Shown here: positions 48,914-57,400 of the stretch, piece after piece
How positions within the stretch are numbered: the stretch's first letter is position 1
How the letters are laid out: the number at the start of each line of letters is the position of its first letter
Assembly (NCBI GenBank): GCA_910586395.1
Contig: CAJUFX010000004.1
Span: 1 to 64,000, forward strand
Length of the DNA stretch: 64,000 bases
Source of the DNA: an uncultured Bacteroidales bacterium
GTDB taxonomy: Bacteria > Bacteroidota > Bacteroidia > Bacteroidales > P3
Reading direction: 5' to 3'
Made by a program: the position numbers and the translations under genes
The notes under the pieces: model-generated
What the model was told of the DNA's origin: nothing
Database searches by the model: none
The model's input: the letters and a program-made list of their open reading frames with translations, nothing else

Positions 48914-51481
48914 TTACCAATCCAAAGACTGGTTGATCGAGAAATGGAAATGGCTGCCGGCCGCATTGTTGTCGCCCGGCACGGGGTCGAAACCGTAGCC
49001 CCAGTCTATGCCGAACATCCCCATGGCCGACAGATAGAGCCGCAGGCCGACGCCGGCCGACTTATAGAGGCGGAACGGATCCAATTTGCTGGAAATGGCC
49101 CAGCTGTTGCCGGCCTCGAAGAAAGCCAAGGCGTAAATCGTGGCCACCGGATTGTTCGACAACGGGTAACGTACTTCCAACGTCATTTTGTTATAGGCCG
49201 TCGCGCCGCTCGTGGGCGAAAGCGAATTGTTGGCATAACCGCGCATGCCTATCAGTTCGCGGCCGTCGAGCGCGAAGCCCGTCAAGCCGTCCCCGCCGAG
49301 GAAGAAGCGTTCGAAAGGCGGATAGCCCACTTCCTTTTTATAATAACCCATATACCCCAAACGGAAACGGGCGTTGATGACCAGATTCGCGATCGGGTTG
49401 AAATACCAGCCTGCCTTGAACGAAATCTTGTAATACTCCAACAGTTTGTAGCGGTCTTCCACCTTGTCGCTTTGGTAGAGTTTGCTGCCCAAAGCGGCGT
49501 ATGGCGGCGTCAGCTGCACGGTCAGCGACAGGGAGGAACCCGTTTTAGGGAAGAAAGAGGCGTCGAGGTTCTGACGCTGCAACGTAATGGCGTAATTGAC
49601 GTTATGGCTCACCCCGTTGTCGAGAATTTCATTAACCTCGTAATTCTTCATCGCATACCGCTGATACGTGACGGACTGATAGAGCGTGAAGAAATCGTCC
49701 GGCCATTTGAGACGCTGCCCCAAACCGACTGAAACCCCGTCTATATCCAGGCGGCCATAACGGGCATCCTGCTTGGAGAAGTTGTTTGACTGCATGGAGT
49801 GGTTGTAGGAGACGCTGAACGCCAAAGGTTTCTTGCCGCCCAACCAAGGTTCGGTAAACGAAGCGGAAACCGACCAGTAATACGTGCCGTTCGACTGGGC
49901 GCGCAGGCTCAGTTGCTGCCCGTCGCCGGAAGGCAAAGGCCGCCAACGGTCTTTCTTAAAGATATTCTTGATCGAAAAATTATTGAACACGACCCCGACC
50001 GTACCCACAATCATGCCGCCGCCCCAACCGCCGGAAAGTTCGAGTTGGTCGGAGCCCACTTCCTCTACCTGATATTCCAGGTCGGCCGAGCCGTCGGCCC
50101 GCGGCAGAGGTTCGGCGTTCAGCGTCTCGTCGTTGAAATAACGCAACTGACGCAAGGCGTTGATGGAATTGACCAACTCGGTGCGGCTGAACAGCTGGCC
50201 CGGCACGGTACGCGTCTCACGCAAAACCACATGGTCGTTGGTGCGCGTATTGCCTTTGAGGCGGATTTCGTTGAAGCGCGCCTGATTGCCCTCCACGATG
50301 CGGATCTCGATATCGACCGTATCGTCATATACTTGTGTTTCGACGGGCGTGGCACGGAAATAGAGATAACCGTCGTCGAAATACATCGCATAGACATCTA
50401 CCCCGTTTGGGTTCATCATCAGGTTCTGATTGAACTTTTCTTCGTTGTAGAGGTCGCCTTTCTTGATGTTGAGGATGGCCTGCAACTGCTCGTTCGTGTA
50501 TTTCTTATTGCCGACGAAATTGATGTTGCCGTAATAGTAAGGGTCGCCCTCGTAGAGTTTAATCTTCAAGCCGATACGCTCCGGACTGATCGTATAGAGC
50601 GAATCGCCGAGCACGCGGAAATCCCGAAAGCCCTCGCGGTTATAGACATTGACGAGCTCCTTCAAATCTTCGCGGAAAGCCGAAGGCACGTATTTGGAAC
50701 GTTTCCAGAAACGGAGCGGGCTGATCTGCTTGGTGTTTTTGAGTTTCCGTCTGAGCCGGTTGTCGGTGAACGCCAGGTTTTCCTTGTTGCCGGCGTTGGA
50801 AATCGATTTGGCGAACTTTTTCCAAAACGTGCTGCTGGCATCGTCCACACGCTGGGCCGTATTGCCCTCGAAATCGATGTGCGCGATCTTGACCTTGGGG
50901 CCTTTGTCTATCTTAACAATGAGTATCAACGCATTGGAAGAGGCCGTATCGACGCGTTTGACAACCTGAACCTTGCCGTTCATATAGGCTTTGTCCATCA
51001 ACACCTGCTGCGCTTTTTTCTCCAACTGGGCGATCTTGTAATCGGTCACGACGTCGCCCTCCTTGATGGATATTTCCTCCTTGATTTTATTCGTGATAGA
51101 GGTGGTTGAACCTTCATAGACGATGCCCGTCACACGCGGCCGCTCCTCCATATACAGATCCAGATAGATGCGGTTGCCCTCTATCTGCGTGGCCGAAATC
51201 TGGATATTCTCGAAAAGTCCCTGCCGCCACAACTTATCGACGGCATCGGAAATAAAATCGCCGGGTATCGTGACGCGCTGTCCTACCTTAAGGCCGGAAA
51301 GATGGATCAGCGCGTTGTTATCCAAGAAATTGACACCGGAAACGGTGATGTCGGCTATCTGATATTCTTTGGGATGGGCGTATGAAACCATCCCGTCCGT
51401 CATGTTCTGCGCGACGACCGTAGCGGTCAAACACCCGCAAAGCCATACAACGCAACAGATAACCAACCGTCCGTATTTCAT
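48914..51481 (-). CDS. bamA: Outer membrane assembly factor BamA
   Basis: The 855-residue product has a signal peptide (VICCVVWLCGCLTATVVAQ), five POTRA-like modules (EYQIADITVSGVNFLDNNAL; RVTGIVYEGSTTSITNKI; KVKIAHIDFEGNTAQRVDD; YYYGNINFVGNKKYTNEQ; ARFNEIRLKGNTRTNDHVV) and a C-terminal Omp85 barrel with the FLGGDGLTGFALDGRELIG-MRGY loop. It inserts outer-membrane proteins and is essential in Gram-negative bacteria. I start it at ATG 51481, which overlaps the stop of uppS (ATGA); the 110-residue upstream extension is a shadow of uppS. The order DUF6089, uppS, bamA, ompH is typical of the phylum. Confidence 0.96.
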   Translation of the reverse strand: MKYGRLVICCVVWLCGCLTATVVAQNMTDGMVSYAHPKEYQIADITVSGVNFLDNNALIHLSGLKVGQRVTIPGDFISDAVDKLWRQGLFENIQISATQIEGNRIYLDLYMEERPRVTGIVYEGSTTSITNKIKEEISIKEGDVVTDYKIAQLEKKAQQVLMDKAYMNGKVQVVKRVDTASSNALILIVKIDKGPKVKIAHIDFEGNTAQRVDDASSTFWKKFAKSISNAGNKENLAFTDNRLRRKLKNTKQISPLRFWKRSKYVPSAFREDLKELVNVYNREGFRDFRVLGDSLYTISPERIGLKIKLYEGDPYYYGNINFVGNKKYTNEQLQAILNIKKGDLYNEEKFNQNLMMNPNGVDVYAMYFDDGYLYFRATPVETQVYDDTVDIEIRIVEGNQARFNEIRLKGNTRTNDHVVLRETRTVPGQLFSRTELVNSINALRQLRYFNDETLNAEPLPRADGSADLEYQVEEVGSDQLELSGGWGGGMIVGTVGVVFNNFSIKNIFKKDRWRPLPSGDGQQLSLRAQSNGTYYWSVSASFTEPWLGGKKPLAFSVSYNHSMQSNNFSKQDARYGRLDIDGVSVGLGQRLKWPDDFFTLYQSVTYQRYAMKNYEVNEILDNGVSHNVNYAITLQRQNLDASFFPKTGSSLSLTVQLTPPYAALGSKLYQSDKVEDRYKLLEYYKISFKAGWYFNPIANLVINARFRLGYMGYYKKEVGYPPFERFFLGGDGLTGFALDGRELIGMRGYANNSLSPTSGATAYNKMTLEVRYPLSNNPVATIYALAFFEAGNSWAISSKLDPFRLYKSAGVGLRLYLSAMGMFGIDWGYGFDPVPGDNNAAGSHFHFSINQSLDW

Positions 51482-52242
51482 CGCGCCGCTTCCTCTCCTT
51501 CCCCGGCCACCTGTGAAGCGGTTTTGCCGAAACGACGTTGCCGCTGCTGGTAATTGACAATGGCCTCGAAAAACATTTCTTTCGTAAAGTCCGGCCAAAG
51601 GACCGGCGTGAAATAAAGTTCGCTGTAAGCAATCTGCCAAAGCAGGAAATTGCTGATCCGGATCTCGCCGCTCGTACGTATCAACAAATCGGGATCGGGG
51701 ATGCCGGCCGTACACAGGTATTGGCCGAACGTCTCTTCCGTGATTTGGCCTGCGGCGAGTTGCCCGGCGTGGACGGCCTCGGCCATGCGGCGGGCGGCCT
51801 GCGTAATTTCCCAACGCGCACCGTAACTCAAGGCCAATACCATGTCCATGCGCGTATTGGCTTCGGTCTGCCGCAGCGTATCTTCCAATTCGCGGCGGAC
51901 GTCCGGCGCAAGACTCTCGGTATCGCCGATAACGCGCAAACGGATGCCCTGCTCCATGAGCAGGGCCGTTTCCTCACGCAACGATTTGACAAGCAAGCCC
52001 ATCAAAGCCTGTACCTCCGTTTGCGGCCGATTCCAATTCTCGATGGAGAAGGCGTAGAGCGTCAGATAACGGATGCCGGCTTCCACGGCCGCCTCGGTGA
52101 TGCGGCGGACGGTCTTGGCACCCTCGATATGGCCGGCCTGCCGTTCCAGACCGCGCGACGTGGCCCAACGGCCGTTGCCGTCCATAATGACGGCAATGTG
52201 CCGCGGCAGGCGTTCCGGTACGATCTGTTCTCTGAAAAGCAT
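51478..52242 (-). CDS. uppS: Isoprenyl transferase (undecaprenyl diphosphate synthase)
   Basis: The 254-residue cis-prenyltransferase makes the undecaprenyl carrier of peptidoglycan and polysaccharide building. Family motifs: HIAVIMDGNGRWATSRG (catalytic Asp), GHIEGAKTVRRI, YLTLYAFSIENWNRP, and RTSGEIRISNFLLWQIAYSE. It is coupled to bamA by a 4-base overlap and follows the DUF6089-like gene by five bases. Confidence 0.96.
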   Translation of the reverse strand: MLFREQIVPERLPRHIAVIMDGNGRWATSRGLERQAGHIEGAKTVRRITEAAVEAGIRYLTLYAFSIENWNRPQTEVQALMGLLVKSLREETALLMEQGIRLRVIGDTESLAPDVRRELEDTLRQTEANTRMDMVLALSYGARWEITQAARRMAEAVHAGQLAAGQITEETFGQYLCTAGIPDPDLLIRTSGEIRISNFLLWQIAYSELYFTPVLWPDFTKEMFFEAIVNYQQRQRRFGKTASQVAGEGEEAAR

Positions 52243-52247
52243 GCGCC

Positions 52248-53114
52248 TTAGAGGTTTTTACGTTTATAACGCTGGATGGCGGGCGTCGAATAGGCCGGGC
52301 ATTCTTCCTTGGTGCGGCCGAGTTTGACCGACACCGTGATGCCCGCGAACGAATACCAGTCGAACGTGTTTTTATCGCCGCGCTGGGCGCCGACGGCATG
52401 CTGCACATCGGCCGGATCTCCGAAATACGATGCAAGCGGTCCGTATTCGGCCATCAGACGGCCCCCATCGGCATAAACGCCGCTCACATCATCTAAATAA
52501 TCGGAGAACACAAGCCGCATCGTCCATTCCAAACCGATGGATACACGCGACGAAATGCTGTAACGAAGCCCGATGCCGAACGGCAACGCGAACTGGGTCA
52601 GCGAATAATTTTTAGGACCGTCGCTCAAACCCTGCCCTTCGGTATGCAACGGCTGCAACGCAACCCATTCGGTACGGTCGTTCGCCGGATTGAAATAATA
52701 GCCTTTCGGGTTATGGAAACAGACGGCGGCACCGGCCGTCAGATAGGGCGTAAAACGGTATTGGCGTTCGCTGCCGATAAAGAAATTCAGAAAATTGACT
52801 TCCATCGTGGCGGCCACATCGAACAAATCGTTCCGAAAATTCAAATTGCGCGGATTGTCGAAATGCTTGTCGTCGGCCTGAATCCGGCCGTAAGTGACGC
52901 CCAAACGGAACGCCCAGCGCGTATTGATGTTGTAACGGTAATACAGGCCGCCAGCCGCACGGGTTTGAGAGAACAGACGCTTCGGATTGATATCGCCCAG
53001 ATAAAAAGACCCGCCGGCCAAAAGGCCGATTTCCGAACGCTGCGCCACGGCAACGGCCGGCATCAAAGTCCATAAGCATAACGTCACAAGACCTGCCGCA
53101 AACAGTCTCTTCAT
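52248..53114 (-). CDS. DUF6089-like outer-membrane beta-barrel protein
   Basis: The 288-residue product begins at ATG 53114 with a signal peptide (FAAGLVTLCLWTLMPAVAVA) and has the typical early strand EIGLLAGGSFYLGDINPK, then YRYNINTRWAFRLGVTYG and later QFALPFGIGLRYSISSRVSIGLEW, all barrel strands. Family members always sit before uppS-bamA in Bacteroidetes and may help outer-membrane assembly, but the role is unknown. The frame is open further up only through the palindromic element and the promoter. It is the first gene of the uppS-bamA-ompH operon. Confidence 0.88.
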   Translation of the reverse strand: MKRLFAAGLVTLCLWTLMPAVAVAQRSEIGLLAGGSFYLGDINPKRLFSQTRAAGGLYYRYNINTRWAFRLGVTYGRIQADDKHFDNPRNLNFRNDLFDVAATMEVNFLNFFIGSERQYRFTPYLTAGAAVCFHNPKGYYFNPANDRTEWVALQPLHTEGQGLSDGPKNYSLTQFALPFGIGLRYSISSRVSIGLEWTMRLVFSDYLDDVSGVYADGGRLMAEYGPLASYFGDPADVQHAVGAQRGDKNTFDWYSFAGITVSVKLGRTKEECPAYSTPAIQRYKRKNL

Positions 53115-53175
53115 GGCTTTAGAATTAAGGATAAACGCGCGCGGCGCATCGGTTTTATGACACCGCAATACCTTG

Positions 53176-53206
53176 CAAAGGTAGCACAAACCGAGCACAA
53201 AAGCAA
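53176..53206 (-). promoter_or_regulatory. Promoter of the DUF6089-uppS-bamA-ompH operon
   Basis: On the minus strand TTG (53206-53204), 20 bases, TACCTTTG (53183-53176). Transcription should start near 53169, 55 bases before the ATG. The palindromic element begins seven bases upstream of the -33 box. Confidence 0.65.
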
Positions 53207-53212
53207 GCCCGA

Positions 53213-53347
53213 CCGTTTGAAGCGCGGTGCGCCGCCACGCCGTGGCGTGCATTCCGGAAAATATTGCCGAAGAAAACTCGTTTTCGAGAGGCAATACTTT
53301 CCGAAATGCAAGATATGTCATATCGGAGCGCACCGCGCTTCAAACGG
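53213..53347. repeat. Cloverleaf-like palindromic element
   Basis: Outer arms CCGTTTGAAGCGCGGTGCGC (53213-53232) and its exact complement (53328-53347). Within are three further hairpins: GCCACG/CGTGGC (53234-53246), a 21-bp stem with two mismatches (53248-53268 with 53290-53310) and GATATG/CATATC (53312-53324). Together they give a four-way junction. A short open frame crossing it is a by-product. Confidence 0.8.
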
Positions 53348-53552
53348 CCAAGACAACAAGCCCTTGGTTTTGTCGAGGTGCCGGAAACCTTGGCTTTCAG
53401 CCGACGTTTAACCGCCTCGGCATAGTTTGAGCGAGCTCAACTCTGCTCTCGGCTTAAATTAAACGTTCACGGACGGCGAAGCCGGACGTAAAGGTCCGGT
53501 ATCCGGACCGGCCGTATCGGACGAACCGCCTGAAGAAAACTCGTTTTCGCCC

Positions 53553-54461
53553 TTATGGGACGACTTCTCCCGACGGGCGCCGGCCGTCGGCTCCCCACAT
53601 GAGTTTTTGCCGCAAGGTCGCGAAAAAAGAATGGGGCCTGAGGCGCAGCGTGGTCAGTTTGAAATCCGCCTGACGGATACGGAAACACAACGGCCCGTTC
53701 AGACTGCGGATGTCTGAATCGAGTGAAAGCCGGAAATCGGCCGTATGCGGCACTTCCACTTCCAGAGGTTCGGTGCAGGGCAACAGCACCGGCCGCACGG
53801 TCAGCGTGTGCGAAGCGATGGGCGTGATGAGAAACGCCTCCATGTCGGGCGAAAGGATAGGGCCGCCGCAACTGAGCGAATAAGCCGTGGAGCCCGTGGC
53901 CGTCGCGAAAATGACACCGTCGCCGTGGTAAGCGTTCAACAGCCGTCCGCCCGCGCGTACCTGCACGGAGATAAGCGATGCCGTATCGCACTTGAATACG
54001 ACGGCTTCGTTGAGCGCGTATGGAAACGGCAACAAGCCGGGGCGTTCGGTCTCTATCTCCAGAACCGCGCGCTTTTCCTCATCGTACCGACGTTGCCGCA
54101 AGGCATCGGCCAACTGCGCGATCTCATGGCGGTCAACCCCCGACAGGAAACCCAACGACCCCATATTGACCCCCAAAACCTTGACGCCGCTGTCCCGCAC
54201 GAGCGGCAACGTGTCGAGCAACGTGCCGTCGCCGCCCAAACTCAACAATATATCCGTAGCGGCGGGTAAATCCGCATCGAAAACCGGCGCGTCGCCTAAA
54301 TAGGCTAAGCTACGGTGCAGATACAACTTGAAAACGCCGTCCGCCTCGCCCTGTTTGAGGTGTCGCCACAATTCGACCGTCAGCGTACGGTCGGAAGCCA
54401 TGCGCCCGCCGCCGAACAACGCGACGTGCAGGACGGAAGAGGTTACCGCGTCTTGATCCAT
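53553..54461 (-). CDS. nadK: NAD kinase
   Basis: The 302-residue enzyme phosphorylates NAD to NADP. It carries LLSLGGDGTLLDTLPLV (GGDGT), VNMGSLGFLSG, LNEAVVFKC (NE motif) and DGVIFATATGSTAYSLSCGGP. Length is normal. Its start lies 19 bases inside the 3' end of the large cargo gene upstream, so it is probably translated from the same transcript. Confidence 0.96.
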   Translation of the reverse strand: MDQDAVTSSVLHVALFGGGRMASDRTLTVELWRHLKQGEADGVFKLYLHRSLAYLGDAPVFDADLPAATDILLSLGGDGTLLDTLPLVRDSGVKVLGVNMGSLGFLSGVDRHEIAQLADALRQRRYDEEKRAVLEIETERPGLLPFPYALNEAVVFKCDTASLISVQVRAGGRLLNAYHGDGVIFATATGSTAYSLSCGGPILSPDMEAFLITPIASHTLTVRPVLLPCTEPLEVEVPHTADFRLSLDSDIRSLNGPLCFRIRQADFKLTTLRLRPHSFFATLRQKLMWGADGRRPSGEVVP

Positions 54462-57400
54462 TTGATTGTTTTTTCACCGGCTGTGCCGCTCAACCTAAGC
54501 ACATACAGGCCTTCCGGAAAATCAGCCACCGGTATTCCGCATCGCAGGCCGGCGGCGACCGTACGGCTCAGACAATGCACACCCCGCATCGAATAGATCG
54601 CAAGATGCGTGAAACCGTTCGGCACCTCCACGTACAGCACGTCATGCGCCGGATTGGGATAAACGAGCCGGCCGTCGGTCGGCGAGACGTTTTCGTTGGC
54701 CGTCTTCTCATACCGGCCGTCGATACGGCTGTACAACGTATCGTTCAGCGGATTGTTGTCGGGCGTGGCCGGCGAAAGGCATATCACGAATACATACCAG
54801 GCCGAATCCGACATGTCAACGGTTTGGTCGAATGTATAGACGATGGCTTCGCCCGCGTCGATTTTCGGCAGGATGCCATTAAGATGCCGCGTCCCGTTGA
54901 CCACCGTCTCTATCGGAACGTCGCTCGCCGAAGTCCGACCGCGGTTCTCGATACGGACAGCCAGCGTCTCTTCTTTGCCGTAAGGCTTGCGACCGGCCAT
55001 CGGCGACGTCAAAACCGTAAGCGCCAAATCCAATTCGTCCGCCTGCACGCGGGTTATTTCCTGCCTGTTGTTGCCGGGACGCTGATCCAAAACCCATTCC
55101 GCCGAGACCGCGATGCGGTAGGTGCCGGGTACATGCAAATCGATCGGATTCGGGAACGTATAATCCATTTCGGTATTCCCTTCCATCGTAGGCACTTCCT
55201 CCCGCTGTACCTCTTCGCCGTTTATCGTCAGGACGAGCGGTACGTCGTGAATCGTCACACGGCCGTTGTTGCGCAACCGTACCGTCACAGCCAGCGGATC
55301 ATTGTAGGTATCGGCCTCGGCCGGCGACACTATGGCCGACAAAGCCACGTCTTTAAGACCGTAACCCGCTATCGTCAGATTATCGATGCACAACGTACGG
55401 CCGTCGGCCTCGCTCTTGATCCGGAACATCACGCCGTAATGTCCGGTTTGCACCTTGAACGGCAACTGGTACAACTGATAGTCCGGATGGCTGACCACAG
55501 CGTCCGACAACAACTCCCGAACCATATCGCCGCCGGCATCCGTCTCATCGTAATGCAACAGATAGACCTCCAGCAACTCTTCGGACGCATAAGGCGCGCT
55601 CATGTAAAAATCCAGCGTGTATTCGCCCGCTTCAGCATAAAAACACGGCAGTTTCCAATCGTCGTCCGCCGCTTGGCCCGTTCCCTGATACCGGACGTAA
55701 TAACGGCCGGCATAAGCGCTGTCCGCGTTGCGGCGCAACTCCCAACCGATCCGGTCGCCGTTGCGGTCTTCCACATTGCCCGGCAATACGTTGTTTTCGA
55801 AATCGTAACCCAACGGCAATTGCGCCATGTCGTCGGCACGGAACAATACGGTCAACGTATCGTCCGAACGGTCGAACTCGTGTGACATGCCAATCCAAAC
55901 CTTTATGCGATGGTTGCCGGCCACCGACAAATCCCAACGGTCCGGCAACGTGAAACGCCGTTCCGACAAATCGGCCAAACCATTCTCAAGCCAATAGGTC
56001 CGAACCGGCAAATCGTCCATCTTGTACAAAATCGGCACGGAATCGTAAGCGAGATAACCGTCGTTGCGGATTTCCAGTTCCACTTCGGTCGTCCGGTCTT
56101 CGTCGCAGCCGGTCACGCGCCGGTAGGCGATATCGGTCAACGCCATGTAGGAATAAGAGGCTGAAACGCTGTCCAAAACCACGACGTGGTCTATCCAGTT
56201 ACTGCCGCCGTATGCCGGCAACTGGGAATGGAACGCCACGAACGCGGGGCCGCTTTCCTGCGCCTTAAAGTGAAAACGGTACGATTCGTATTCGGTCGTC
56301 AACGCATCGACCCGCCCGATATTCCGGTCGAAATCGGCCACGCCGTAGCCTTTGGTCGAATAAACCAGACTCAAACCCGCTTGGGCCGGGTCGAGCCGGT
56401 CTTGGCTGCTCTTGGCGTAAAAAGCCAGCATATAGACCGTATCTTTCTGACATTGTATCGGCGGCAAAACCAAATAATCGTCCAAAACCCCGTCGGACGC
56501 CAGCGTGCGGGCGGCGTAAGGCGCCTCATAGGCGCCGTCTTTCACGAATTGCCACGAGGGTTCGGCCGCCAGAGACGATATGCGCCATTCGTCTTTCGTC
56601 TCTTCCGTCAAAAGATCCCGATACGGCGGATAATGGCTTTTCAAACTGCGGACCGTCAGCTTGAACGTATCGGTGATGACCGCGTCGCCGTCCTGCGCCC
56701 AGATGCGGACTTCGTTCAACGTATCGCGCGAAAAGTCAGCCGCCTTGTTGAAATTGTGCCGACCTATGCCGCCGGCCGCCACCGTCTGTACCGCCGACTC
56801 GGAAACAACCGCCTGTCCGCCGATCCTGTAATAAAACTTCAGACGCGCGGCGCTTATGGCATCGCCGAAATTACGGTAGCCGCACTTGATGTACACATTG
56901 CGCTGTCCCATCTGGGCGCCGACGGGAATATCGACATACGCCAGTTCCAAATCCCGCCGCTCAACCTCGAACAGGCCGACATGGTCAAGATAGACGCTGA
57001 AATTATCAACCTCCAAGTCAACGTCTTTAGAAATATAGGTGTTATAACGGAATGCCAGTTGATAATTGCCGGACTCGGCCGGTGTAAACGTATATCGGGC
57101 CTGCGTATATACAGCGGTGTTGATTTCGTTTTTACCCGTCTGCACGATCTCCGAAGCGCCGCCGAAAGCGAACGCCTCCCGGCATATCATGCTCTCTAAA
57201 ATCACATTGTGGTTATTGCCGCCGGCCCGCGACATATAACTTAACGTGTAGGTTTTGCCGCCTTCCAGATACAAGGGATTGAAAACCATCCAATCGTCGG
57301 TCGTATGCCCTCCGGAGGACGACATAAAGGCTTCCCCGCCCTTGGCCGCCGCTTCGCCGTTATATACCGGCGCGTTGGTAAGTTGCCAAGCCTGCCCGTT

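Larger units (their letters stand above)
53115..53552. other. 438-bp non-coding region upstream of the bamA operon
   Basis: Contains the operon promoter (53176-53206), the cloverleaf-like palindromic element (53213-53347) and a stretch to 53552 with no clear signal. The motif GAAGAAAACTCGTTTTCG found in the element's central loop occurs again near 53531-53548, just past the nadK stop. Confidence 0.6.

Noticed and set aside
53155..53343. Short minus-strand frame across the palindromic element
   Set aside because: Its codons are those of the palindrome arms; there is no ribosome site and the promoter of the bamA operon lies inside it.
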